A stretch of DNA of 23,088 bases from JAMIFN01 sp964608575 (lineage in GTDB: Bacteria > Pseudomonadota > Gammaproteobacteria > Burkholderiales > Burkholderiaceae_C). This document shows, piece by piece, positions 15,208-22,006 of this stretch (the first letter of the stretch is position 1; the number at the start of each line of letters is the position of its first letter). Where the stretch lies: positions 1-23,088 of the forward strand of contig CAZSPW010000016.1 in NCBI GenBank assembly GCA_964608575.1. The letters run 5' to 3'. The notes beneath the pieces are model-generated. The model was not told where the DNA came from. It searched no databases and saw nothing but the letters and a program-made list of their open reading frames with translations. The position numbers and the translations under genes were made by a program.

Positions 15208-16188
15208 ATGGACGATTATTCAGCACCCCCCACCTCAAAAACCAGTGCCCATAACGGCAGTTGGGAGCGCGCCGCGATTGAAAAATTGCTGCTGGCGCAA
15301 GTGAGCGAAGCCAAAGCCAACCGCCGTTGGCGCATCGTCAAAAGTCTGTTGTGGATGCTCTTGTTGGCTGCTTTTATTTATGCACTTGTGCTTGGCAACC
15401 CTGAAACCAATCGCGCCAAATTACACAGCGCGCCGCACACGGCTTTGGTGTCGATACAGGGCGAAATTGGCCCAGATGCCGAGGCCAATGCCGATAGTTT
15501 GCTGCCCGCCCTGCGTGACGCGTTTGAAGCCAGCGGCTCCAAAGCGGTGGTGCTGCGCATCAATTCACCTGGTGGCAGCCCTGTGCAGGCTGGCATGATC
15601 AACGACGAAATCCGCCGACTCAAAGCCAAACATCAGAAAAAAGTCATTGTGGTGGTGGATGAGATGTGCGCCTCGGCGGCCTATTACATAGCCGTTGCCG
15701 CCGACGAGATTTATGTTGATAAAGCCTCGTTGGTGGGCAGCATCGGTGTACTGATGGACGGCTTTGGCTTTACCGGCACGATGGAAAAATTGGGTGTGCA
15801 GCGCCGCTTGCTGACTGCCGGCGCAGACAAAGGCATGTTAGACCCCTTCAGCCCCGAAAACCCCGAGCACATTGCCCACGCGCAGCAAATGCTGGATGAA
15901 ATACACCAGCAATTCATCACCGTGGTCAAAGATGGCCGTGGCAGCCGCCTGCCAGCTGATGCCGATGTTTTCACAGGCAAATTCTGGACAGGTCAGGACG
16001 CGATCAAATTGGGGCTGGCCGATAAACTCGGCAGCTTGGATCAAGTGGCACGGGATGTCGTCAAAGCTGAAGACATCATCGACTACAGCCCGAGCGAAAA
16101 CATGGCCGAACGCCTAGCGAAGAAATTGGGCGCAGGCATGGGCGAGAGCATGGCGCACACCTTGGGTTTGCAACCTAGCTTGCGTTAA
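15208..16188 (+). CDS. sppA: Short signal peptide peptidase (SppA, S49 family)
   Basis: Inner-membrane serine protease that degrades cleaved signal peptides. At 326 residues it is the short, one-domain form, as in Bacillus SppA, not the 67-kDa tandem form of E. coli. One transmembrane segment (about 48-63, LLWMLLLAAFIYALVL) follows a cytoplasmic, charged N-terminus. The protease domain carries VVLRINSPGGSPVQAG, then the nucleophile Ser156 in CASAAYY, and VGSIGVLMDGFGF. The Lys/Ser dyad partner would be Lys208 (GADKGMLDPF), 52 residues after the serine, the same spacing as in Bacillus SppA. The stop codon abuts the xerC start (TAAATG), which suggests coupled translation. Its own ribosome binding site is poor. 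Confidence 0.92.
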   Translation: MDDYSAPPTSKTSAHNGSWERAAIEKLLLAQVSEAKANRRWRIVKSLLWMLLLAAFIYALVLGNPETNRAKLHSAPHTALVSIQGEIGPDAEANADSLLPALRDAFEASGSKAVVLRINSPGGSPVQAGMINDEIRRLKAKHQKKVIVVVDEMCASAAYYIAVAADEIYVDKASLVGSIGVLMDGFGFTGTMEKLGVQRRLLTAGADKGMLDPFSPENPEHIAHAQQMLDEIHQQFITVVKDGRGSRLPADADVFTGKFWTGQDAIKLGLADKLGSLDQVARDVVKAEDIIDYSPSENMAERLAKKLGAGMGESMAHTLGLQPSLR

Positions 16189-17160
16189 ATGGCGATGGGC
16201 GCAGGCAGCAGTTTTGAACAGGCTTTGTTGGATGACTATCTGCGCCATATCGCTACCGAAAAGCGCCTAGCCGAACGCACCCAGTTGCTGTATCTGCATG
16301 ATTTGCAGCGCCTCGCTGAGTTTGCCCAAGCAGAAGGCATAGCCCCAAGCCAAGCACAAAACTTTCATCTGCGTGCATGGATAGCCACGCTGCACGCGCA
16401 AGGAGCCAGCCCGCGCACCTTGGCGCTGACGCTTTCGGTCTGGCGTGCTTGGTATAGCTGGTTGGGCATCAACGGCCATATCAAGGCCAATCCTTGTACC
16501 GGGCTACGCCCGCCCAAACGCGCCCAAACCTTGCCCAAAGCCTTGGCCGTGGACGAGGCCATGACTTTGGCGGATTACGCCTGTAAGCAGGCCGAAAGTG
16601 CCAGCAGCGCAGATGCACCTATTGCTTGGCGCGACGCGGCCATGGTGGAGTTGCTCTACGGCAGCGGCCTGCGCGTGAGCGAGCTGCTGAATTTAGATGT
16701 GCAGGCCAGCAGCGCAGGTCTGGCTGCTGGGCGTGGCTGGATCGATAACGCCGCAGCCGAAGTGCATGTGCAGGGCAAAGGCAGTAAACGCCGCAGCGCC
16801 CCCGTGGGTAGGAAAAGTTTGCTTGCCTTGCAACGCTATGCGGCATTGCGTGCAGATTTACAGCCCAAAGACGGTGAAATGGCCTTGTTCTTGGGCGCTA
16901 GAGGCGCTCGTATCAGCACCACTGCTATTTGGCAAATGTTAAAAAAACTCTCGCTCGCCAGTGGTCTGCCGATACGGGTACATGCCCATGTGCTGCGCCA
17001 CAGTTTTGCCAGTCATGTGCTCCAATCCAGTGGTGATTTGCGGGCGGTGCAAGAGCTGCTGGGGCACGCCAATATCCGCACCACGCAGATTTATACGCGC
17101 CTAGATTTCCAGCATTTGGCGCAGACTTATGACGCGGCTCACCCTAGGGCAAAAAAATAA
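16189..17160 (+). CDS. xerC: Tyrosine recombinase XerC
   Basis: Partner of XerD in resolving chromosome dimers at dif during division. 323 residues. The N-terminal core-binding SAM-like domain (about 8-100) precedes a catalytic domain. The catalytic set is visible: Arg162 in GSGLRVSEL, the beta-hairpin lysine in GKGSKRRSAPV, HVLRHS near 265-270, the second histidine in LLGHANIRTTQIYTRLD, and the nucleophile Tyr302. The XerC identity, rather than XerD, rests on RAQTLPKALAVDEA and the C-terminal FQHLAQTYDAAHPRAKK typical of betaproteobacterial XerC. Its ATG immediately follows the sppA stop. It converges on queA with only 14 bases between stops and no visible terminator there. Confidence 0.93.
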   Translation: MAMGAGSSFEQALLDDYLRHIATEKRLAERTQLLYLHDLQRLAEFAQAEGIAPSQAQNFHLRAWIATLHAQGASPRTLALTLSVWRAWYSWLGINGHIKANPCTGLRPPKRAQTLPKALAVDEAMTLADYACKQAESASSADAPIAWRDAAMVELLYGSGLRVSELLNLDVQASSAGLAAGRGWIDNAAAEVHVQGKGSKRRSAPVGRKSLLALQRYAALRADLQPKDGEMALFLGARGARISTTAIWQMLKKLSLASGLPIRVHAHVLRHSFASHVLQSSGDLRAVQELLGHANIRTTQIYTRLDFQHLAQTYDAAHPRAKK

Positions 17161-17174
17161 TTCTGCGGGTGAGG

Positions 17175-18251
17175 TCAGTTTTTGCGTGCCAGCAGCATGC
17201 AGTCGCCATAACTGAAAAAACGGTATTTTTGCGCAATCGCATGCTGATACAAAGCCATGATATGCGCGTGGCCTGCCAGTGCAGACACCAGCATCATCAG
17301 CGTGCTGCGCGGCAGGTGAAAATTAGTCAGCAGCATATCTACCACCTGCCAATCAAAACCTGGGGTAATGAAGATATTGGTATCGCCATTCGTTTGCCCT
17401 GTTTTTGCCCAACTCTCCAGCGTGCGCACCGTGGTGGTGCCCACAGCCAGCACGCGCCCACCCCGTGCCCGAGTGCGGGCGATAGCGTCTATCGTGGCTT
17501 GCGGCATGTGATAGCGCTCGTGGTGCATCACATGTGCAGATAAATCCTCGCTTTTTACCGGCTGGAAGGTGCCTGCGCCCACATGCAGGGTGACGAAGGC
17601 GCGCTCCACGCCCATAGCGGCCAGGGCTTGCAGCGTGGCCTCATCAAAATGCAGCGATGCCGTGGGCGCAGCCACCGCGCCGGGGTTTTGCGCAAATACG
17701 GTTTGGTAACGGCGCTCGTCCTCGGCTGCATCGGCATGCTCGATATAGGGCGGCAGCGGCACATGGCCGTGCTTGGCCATCAATTCATAGGCATCGTCGC
17801 TGAGCTCTAGGCGGAAAATCTGCCCGTCTGCGTCAGGCCAGCGCCCCAGCAAGGTGGCGGTATAGCCGCCATCCATATGCAGCACGCCGCCCAGGGCAGG
17901 TTTTTTGCTCACCTTCATATGCGCGGCCACGATGCGGTTTTCTTCGCCTGCCGCGTTTTTGTCTGTCAATACGCGCTCTATCAGCAACTCCACTTTGCCG
18001 CCGCTGGCCTTTTGTCCAAATAGCCGCGCTTTCACCACCTGGGTATCGTTGAATACGATCAGGTCACCCGCCCGCAACAAACTGGGCAGTTCGGTAAAGC
18101 GCCTATCTACCGCCACCGCGCCGCGCCCATCCAGCAGGCGCGATCCTGTACGCTCTGCAGCGGGGTGCTGGGCGATCAGTTCGGGTGGCAGTGCAAAATC
18201 AAAATCGGCCGTGGTGTAGCTAGGGGCGGCTTGAGGTGGAGTGTGCTGCAT
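17175..18251 (-). CDS. queA: S-adenosylmethionine:tRNA ribosyltransferase-isomerase
   Basis: Adds the epoxycyclopentanediol moiety of queuosine to tRNA, giving epoxyqueuosine from preQ1-tRNA and S-adenosylmethionine. 358 residues from the chosen ATG (18251), near the 340-356 of the family. Motifs seen: DFDFALPPELIAQHPAAERTGSRLL at the start, then DLIVFNDTQVVKARLFG, VLLERV-like KVELLIERVL, GHVPLPPYIEH, DEERRYQTVFA-like DERRYQTVFAQNPGAVAAPTASLHFDE, THVTLHVGAGTFQPVK-like FVTLHVGAGTFQPV, and TNFHLPRSTLMMLVSALAG. The frame continues upstream to 18428, but that extra part would overlap ftsY and is not family-like. It is divergent from ftsY with 58 bases between starts. Confidence 0.95.
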   Translation of the reverse strand: MQHTPPQAAPSYTTADFDFALPPELIAQHPAAERTGSRLLDGRGAVAVDRRFTELPSLLRAGDLIVFNDTQVVKARLFGQKASGGKVELLIERVLTDKNAAGEENRIVAAHMKVSKKPALGGVLHMDGGYTATLLGRWPDADGQIFRLELSDDAYELMAKHGHVPLPPYIEHADAAEDERRYQTVFAQNPGAVAAPTASLHFDEATLQALAAMGVERAFVTLHVGAGTFQPVKSEDLSAHVMHHERYHMPQATIDAIARTRARGGRVLAVGTTTVRTLESWAKTGQTNGDTNIFITPGFDWQVVDMLLTNFHLPRSTLMMLVSALAGHAHIMALYQHAIAQKYRFFSYGDCMLLARKN

Positions 18252-18309
18252 AGAGTGCGCAAGTATAGGCAAAGCCAGGAGGGGAAACACTGCGGCGATA
18301 ATCGCCCCC

Positions 18310-19452
18310 ATGTCACTTTTTTCCTTTATCAAACGCAAGCTGGGCGTAGGCGCTGATGGTGCGCCCGCAGAAGCCGCTGCTGCAGCCCTTCCAGCACAAA
18401 CAAGCAGCCCTGCAGAAATAGCAGTCAAAACGGATATTCAGGCCGCAGAATCTGCCCTGGCAGCTCCTGTTTCTGTAGTAAAACAGGCAAGCCCAAACCC
18501 CATAACTGCGCCCGCTGCAGCCCGTATTACTTGGGTAGAAAAGCTCAAAACAGGGCTGAAGAAAACCAGTAGCGCGCTCTCGCAGGTTTTCACTGGGCAA
18601 AAAATTGACGATGAGCTGTTTGAGCAATTGGAAGAAGCCCTGCTGCTGTCTGATGCTGGCAATGCCGCTACCCAGCATTTATTGCAAGTGGTGCAGGCAC
18701 GGGTGAAAGAGGAAAAACCTGAAAGTCCGTATCAAATTCAGGGCTATCTGATTACCGCCTTTTGGGATTTGCTGCGCCCGCTGGAGCGCCCACTAGAAAT
18801 AGGCGCACACCAGCCTACCGTGATGATGATAGCTGGCGTCAATGGCGCGGGTAAAACCACCACCATAGGCAAACTCACCAAGCATTTAAGCGACGCGGGG
18901 CAAAGCGTGATTTTGGCTGCGGGCGACACCTTCCGCGCTGCCGCGCGCGAGCAACTGGGCGTGTGGGCCGATCGCAACAGCGTGGAAATCATCAGCCAAA
19001 CTGGGGGCGATCCTGCTGCGGTCAGCTTTGATGCGGTCTCAGCCGGTAAAGCGCGTGCCAAAGATGTGGTGATGATAGACACCGCAGGGCGCTTGCCGAC
19101 GCAGTTGCATTTGATGGAAGAGATCAAAAAGGTCAAGCGCGTGATTGCCAAGGCCGATGCCAGCGCCCCGCACGAGGTGCTGCTAGTGATAGACGGCAAC
19201 ACCGGGCAAAACGCGCTGGCGCAAGTCAAGGCTTTTGACGAGGCGCTGGATTTGACGGGGCTGGTCATTACTAAATTAGACGGCACGGCCAAGGGCGGTG
19301 TAGTGGCAGCCATTGCGATTTGGGCGGTGGAGCGCAACAAGCGCAAGCCAGAACTGCCGCCGCTGGCGGTGTACTTCATCGGCGTGGGCGAAGGCATAGA
19401 AGATTTGCAAACATTCCGCGCTAATGAATTCGCTCAGGCCATGCTGGGCTAA
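18310..19452 (+). CDS. ftsY: Signal recognition particle receptor FtsY
   Basis: Membrane-associated GTPase that docks ribosome-SRP complexes at the Sec translocon. 380 residues. An N-terminal FSFIKRKLG helix is followed by a low-complexity Ala-rich A domain (about 15-75), shorter and less acidic than in E. coli. The NG domain begins near 78 (WVEKLKTGLKKTSSALSQVF). GTPase motifs: P-loop GVNGAGKTTT (176-185), AGDTFRAAAREQL, VVMIDTAGRLPTQLHLMEE and TKLDG (321-325), ending GVGEGIEDLQTFRANEFAQAML. The ATG at 18310 gives the usual start (MSLFSF); a GTG further upstream would collide with queA. No sign of an operon with ftsE/ftsX nearby. Confidence 0.96.
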   Translation: MSLFSFIKRKLGVGADGAPAEAAAAALPAQTSSPAEIAVKTDIQAAESALAAPVSVVKQASPNPITAPAAARITWVEKLKTGLKKTSSALSQVFTGQKIDDELFEQLEEALLLSDAGNAATQHLLQVVQARVKEEKPESPYQIQGYLITAFWDLLRPLERPLEIGAHQPTVMMIAGVNGAGKTTTIGKLTKHLSDAGQSVILAAGDTFRAAAREQLGVWADRNSVEIISQTGGDPAAVSFDAVSAGKARAKDVVMIDTAGRLPTQLHLMEEIKKVKRVIAKADASAPHEVLLVIDGNTGQNALAQVKAFDEALDLTGLVITKLDGTAKGGVVAAIAIWAVERNKRKPELPPLAVYFIGVGEGIEDLQTFRANEFAQAMLG

Positions 19453-19509
19453 AACCTAGGATGCGCCGCGCTACACTTCACCAAAAATTTCATCCGCGAT
19501 TCCAACTCC

Positions 19510-21102
19510 ATGAACATCACCGTCCACACCACTGCCCGCACCCTGCCAGCCGCTATTCGCCAGTCTTGCGCCCAATACGCTGACCGCCCCGCCATCATCG
19601 ACGGCGATTACCGCGCAACCTATGCTCAGTTACTGCCGCAAATTGAACAAGCCGCTAGTGCTTTGATTGCCTTGGGCGTACAAGCGGGCGAGCGTGTCGC
19701 GGTTTGGGCGCCCAATGTGTATGAATGGATCATTGCTGCCTGCGGCACGCATATGGCGGGCGCGGTGCTGGTGCCCATCAATACCCGCATGAAGGGGCTG
19801 GAAGCCAACGATATTTTGGAACGCAGCGGCTGCAAAGTCTTGTTCTCAGTCGGCGACTTTTTGGGTAGCTATTACCCCGACATGATTGCCGATGGCCGCC
19901 CGGCTAGCCTGGAGCACATTATCGTGCTGCGCCAAGCGCCTAAAAACCCCAGCGAATTGAGCTGGGAGGGCTTCCTCGCTCGCAGCACAGCAGCAACACT
20001 GGCGCAAGTCAGTCAACGCGAAGCGGCGCTGCAAGGCGGCGATATGGCCGATTTGATGTTTACCAGCGGCACCACGGGCAAACCCAAGGGCGTGAAGTTG
20101 GGGCACGAGGCCAGCATCCGCACCATTGCCGAATGGGCGCGTGTGGTGGGCTTGGTCGCGGGTGACCACTTCCTCATCATCAACCCTTTCTTCCACACCT
20201 TTGGCTATAAAGCTGGCTGGCTGGCTGCGCTTTTGCATGGTGCCACCATCTATCCGCATCAGGTGTTTGATGCTGCCACGGTGCTGCAACGCATACAAGA
20301 CGAAAAAATCACCTTTTTGCCAGGGCCGCCTACGCTGTTTCTCACCATGCTGGCGCATGAAAAATTGAAGGATTACGATATTTCTTCGCTCAACGCCACT
20401 GTCACTGGCGCGGCCACCGTGCCGCCTGTGCTGATTGCGCAAATGCGCGATGTGCTGGGCTTTAAAAAAGTCACCACCGCTTATGGGCAAACCGAATGTT
20501 CGGGCTTTGGCACCCTGTGCGACCCCGAAGACAGCGTGGAAACCGTGGCCAATTACTGCGGCAAAGCCTTGCCTGGCACAGAAATCAAAATCGTTGATGA
20601 GCACGGCCAAACTTTGCCTCCAGGCGAAAACGGCGAGCTGCTGATCAAGGGTTTTAATGTCATGCTGGGTTATTTTGACGATGAAAAGGCCACGGCGGAA
20701 ACCATCAAAGACGGCTGGCTGCACACGGGTGATGTCGGTGTGCTCAATGAAAAGGGGTATTTGAAAATCACCGATCGCCTGAAAGACATGTTCATCGTGG
20801 GCGGTTTTAATTGCTACCCCGCTGAGATTGAACGGCTGATGGCTTCCCACCCCGATATTGCCCAAGTGGCCGTGCTGGGTGTGCCCGACGAGCGCATGGG
20901 TGAAGTTGGCGTCGCCTGCGTCATCATGAAAGCTGGCCGCCAGTTTGATGCCAAGGCGCTGCACGCTTGGTGCCGCGACAATATGGCCAATTACAAAGTG
21001 CCGCGCCACTTTTTGGCTTTTGATGCCTTCCCGCTCAATGCCTCGGGCAAAGTGCTGAAAAAAGACCTGAAAGTGCAGGTCTTGGAGCGTTTAGCGGTCT
21101 AA
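19510..21102 (+). CDS. Acyl-CoA ligase (AMP-forming; FadD3-like)
   Basis: Activates a carboxylic acid to an acyl-adenylate and then a CoA thioester. 530 residues of the ANL superfamily. Phosphate loop MFTSGTTGKPKGVKLGH (T185 onward), then PFFHTFGYKAGW, YGQTECSGFGTL (adenine site), GWLHTGDVGVLNEKGYLKITDRLKDMFI (ribose Asp and hinge), NCYPAEIER, and catalytic Lys514 in NASGKVLKK. The overall pattern resembles the FadD3 branch, which acts on steroid-degradation side products or other carboxylates, but the substrate cannot be assigned. It stands alone, converging with dgkA. No ribosome binding site is obvious before the ATG at 19510. Downstream, palindromes and repeat copy C may terminate it. Confidence 0.9.
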   Translation: MNITVHTTARTLPAAIRQSCAQYADRPAIIDGDYRATYAQLLPQIEQAASALIALGVQAGERVAVWAPNVYEWIIAACGTHMAGAVLVPINTRMKGLEANDILERSGCKVLFSVGDFLGSYYPDMIADGRPASLEHIIVLRQAPKNPSELSWEGFLARSTAATLAQVSQREAALQGGDMADLMFTSGTTGKPKGVKLGHEASIRTIAEWARVVGLVAGDHFLIINPFFHTFGYKAGWLAALLHGATIYPHQVFDAATVLQRIQDEKITFLPGPPTLFLTMLAHEKLKDYDISSLNATVTGAATVPPVLIAQMRDVLGFKKVTTAYGQTECSGFGTLCDPEDSVETVANYCGKALPGTEIKIVDEHGQTLPPGENGELLIKGFNVMLGYFDDEKATAETIKDGWLHTGDVGVLNEKGYLKITDRLKDMFIVGGFNCYPAEIERLMASHPDIAQVAVLGVPDERMGEVGVACVIMKAGRQFDAKALHAWCRDNMANYKVPRHFLAFDAFPLNASGKVLKKDLKVQVLERLAV

Positions 21103-21113
21103 TTTCGGTTTGC

Positions 21114-21202
21114 CGGACTGAAGTCCGACCTACTGGGTTCAAGGACATGCGTAGGTCGGGATTTATCCCGACGATGGGCAGTCAGACTGAAGTCCAGCCT
21201 AT
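21114..21202. repeat. REP-like palindrome cluster
   Basis: Three related units. GACTGAAGTCCGACCTAC (21116-21133) and GACTGAAGTCCAGCCTAT (21185-21202) are direct repeats with 15 of 18 bases alike. Between them GTAGGTCGGG (21151-21160) begins an inverted unit whose core GTCGGGATTTATCCCGAC (21155-21172) is a perfect 8-bp hairpin. CGGACTGAAGTCCG (21114-21127) is a second, 6-bp hairpin. It resembles dispersed repeats in other proteobacteria. It lies between convergent genes and could terminate transcription. Confidence 0.78.
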
Positions 21203-21215
21203 TTCAAAAAAGTGA

Positions 21216-21245
21216 GCTGCTCAGGCAGTTTTGACGGCCTAAAAC
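21216..21245 (+). repeat. 30-bp 3'-end element, copy C
   Basis: Begins GCTGCTCAGGCAGT and ends TTTTGACGGCCTAAAAC, a 27 of 30 match to copy A. It is 113 bases beyond the acyl-CoA ligase stop, in the sense orientation. Its last seven bases overlap the opposing dgkA stop codon and final codons, so part of it is coding on the other strand. Confidence 0.72.
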
Positions 21246-21667
21246 CCCAAAAATGCCCTAAAAAACGCCCAAGCTGCCAGCCCCCATACCAAGGCGGTGT
21301 ATAGGCTGGCCACAAATACTGCGGCTGAGCCTAAATCTTTTGCCATGCCCGACAATGGGTGGTGCTCTAGGCCTATGCGGTCGATGGCGGTTTCAATCGC
21401 CGTGTTCAGCAGCTCCACCACCATCAGCAACACGCCTGTGGACAGCAGCAGGGCGAATTCCACCCAGTTTTTGCCCAGATAAAACGCCGCAGGCAGCATC
21501 AGGGCGAATAAAAACACCTCTAGCCGAAAAGCGGGCGTGCCTGCCCAAGCGGCTTTTAAACCCGCAATGGAATACAAAGCTGCGTGCCATAGGCGTTGGA
21601 GGCCTTTGCGCTGCTTTTGCGGATTGACTGGGCTGGTGTCTGGGGCTGGGGGGGCGGCTTGCTTCAT
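21239..21667 (-). CDS. dgkA: Diacylglycerol kinase (DgkA type)
   Basis: Small inner-membrane enzyme that phosphorylates diacylglycerol, recycling it to phosphatidic acid. 142 residues, about 20 longer than E. coli DgkA because of a proline-rich, lysine/arginine-containing N-terminus (residues 1-25). Three transmembrane segments are visible, at about 49-64, 69-84 and 114-136. The signature ELLNTAIETAIDRIG (85-99) is followed by SGMAKDLGSAAV. Glu92 lies where catalytic Glu76 of the E. coli enzyme would be. The ATG at 21667 (MKQAAPP) is taken as start. The frame stays open upstream, even through the N gap, but those residues do not belong to the family. No clear Shine-Dalgarno was seen. Confidence 0.92.
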   Translation of the reverse strand: MKQAAPPAPDTSPVNPQKQRKGLQRLWHAALYSIAGLKAAWAGTPAFRLEVFLFALMLPAAFYLGKNWVEFALLLSTGVLLMVVELLNTAIETAIDRIGLEHHPLSGMAKDLGSAAVFVASLYTALVWGLAAWAFFRAFLGF

Positions 21668-21695
21668 AGGGCAGTGATGGTAAGCGTAAAAAGCC

Positions 21696-21723
21696 AAGGC
21701 ATAAGGCATAAGACATAAGGCAA
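21696..21723. repeat. Short tandem repeat, heptamer AAGGCAT x4
   Basis: Four consecutive 7-base units: AAGGCAT, AAGGCAT, AAGACAT, AAGGCAA, starting 29 bases upstream of the dgkA ATG. Further A/G-rich near-copies (AAAGGCAAGCGCACAAGG) follow. It is in the untranslated leader or promoter of dgkA. Confidence 0.75.
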
Positions 21724-21751
21724 ACGCAAAAGGCAAGCGCACAAGGTAACA

Positions 21752-21806
21752 AAAAAAGCGCGAATCTGGGCTGCGACGCGGCGTGTCGTGGCTGCAATCT
21801 AGCATC
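21752..21806. repeat. 55-bp direct repeat, left copy (gap edge)
   Basis: Identical over 55 bases to 21907-21961, starting AAAAAAGCGCGAATCTGG and ending CTGCAATCTAGCATC, and ending exactly where the N run starts. Confidence 0.95.
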
Positions 21807-21906
21807 NNNNNNNNNNNNNNNNNNNNNNNNNNNNNNNNNNNNNNNNNNNNNNNNNNNNNNNNNNNNNNNNNNNNNNNNNNNNNNNNNNNNNNNNNNNNNN
21901 NNNNNN
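21807..21906. other. Assembly gap of 100 N
   Basis: Exactly 100 undetermined bases, a conventional unknown-length placeholder. Both flanks carry the same 55-base end, so the true spacing may be zero (overlapping contigs) or may hide a tandem repeat. Confidence 0.97.
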
Positions 21907-21961
21907 AAAAAAGCGCGAATCTGGGCTGCGACGCGGCGTGTCGTGGCTGCAATCTAGCATC
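21907..21961. repeat. 55-bp direct repeat, right copy (gap edge)
   Basis: Begins at the first base after the N run and is identical to 21752-21806. See the left copy. Confidence 0.95.
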
Positions 21962-22006
21962 TCACCCCCATCTAAGCCCCATCCCAGCCTTTATGATTGG
22001 CCCCTT

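Larger units (their letters stand above)
21668..22006. other. Gene-free region with heptamer repeat and assembly gap
   Basis: This 339-base stretch separates dgkA and dnaB starts. Besides the items listed separately (a heptamer repeat, two copies of a 55-base sequence and 100 N), I see no gene. It must hold the promoters of both genes, but no clear -35/-10 pair is found. Confidence 0.6.

Noticed and set aside
18252..18428. N-terminal extension of queA
   Set aside because: The frame is open, but it would overlap the start of ftsY, is Ala-rich and not seen in QueA. The ATG at 18251 gives the family start.
18452..18463. CTGCCCTGGCAG in ftsY as another core copy
   Set aside because: Three mismatches to the core in an Ala/Leu-rich coding stretch where such words are common.
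19846..21009. Long open frame (387 codons) on the minus strand opposite the acyl-CoA ligase
   Set aside because: Antisense to an intact ANL enzyme, with a His/Gln-rich composition typical of a shadow frame and no recognisable domain.
21668..21952. Upstream extension of dgkA through the N gap
   Set aside because: It includes undetermined bases and repeat sequence. DgkA proteins do not carry such a segment.
21752..21961. The 55-bp repeats as attachment sites or target duplication of a mobile element
   Set aside because: They abut the N run exactly, with no integrase or transposase nearby. An assembly overlap is the simpler explanation.
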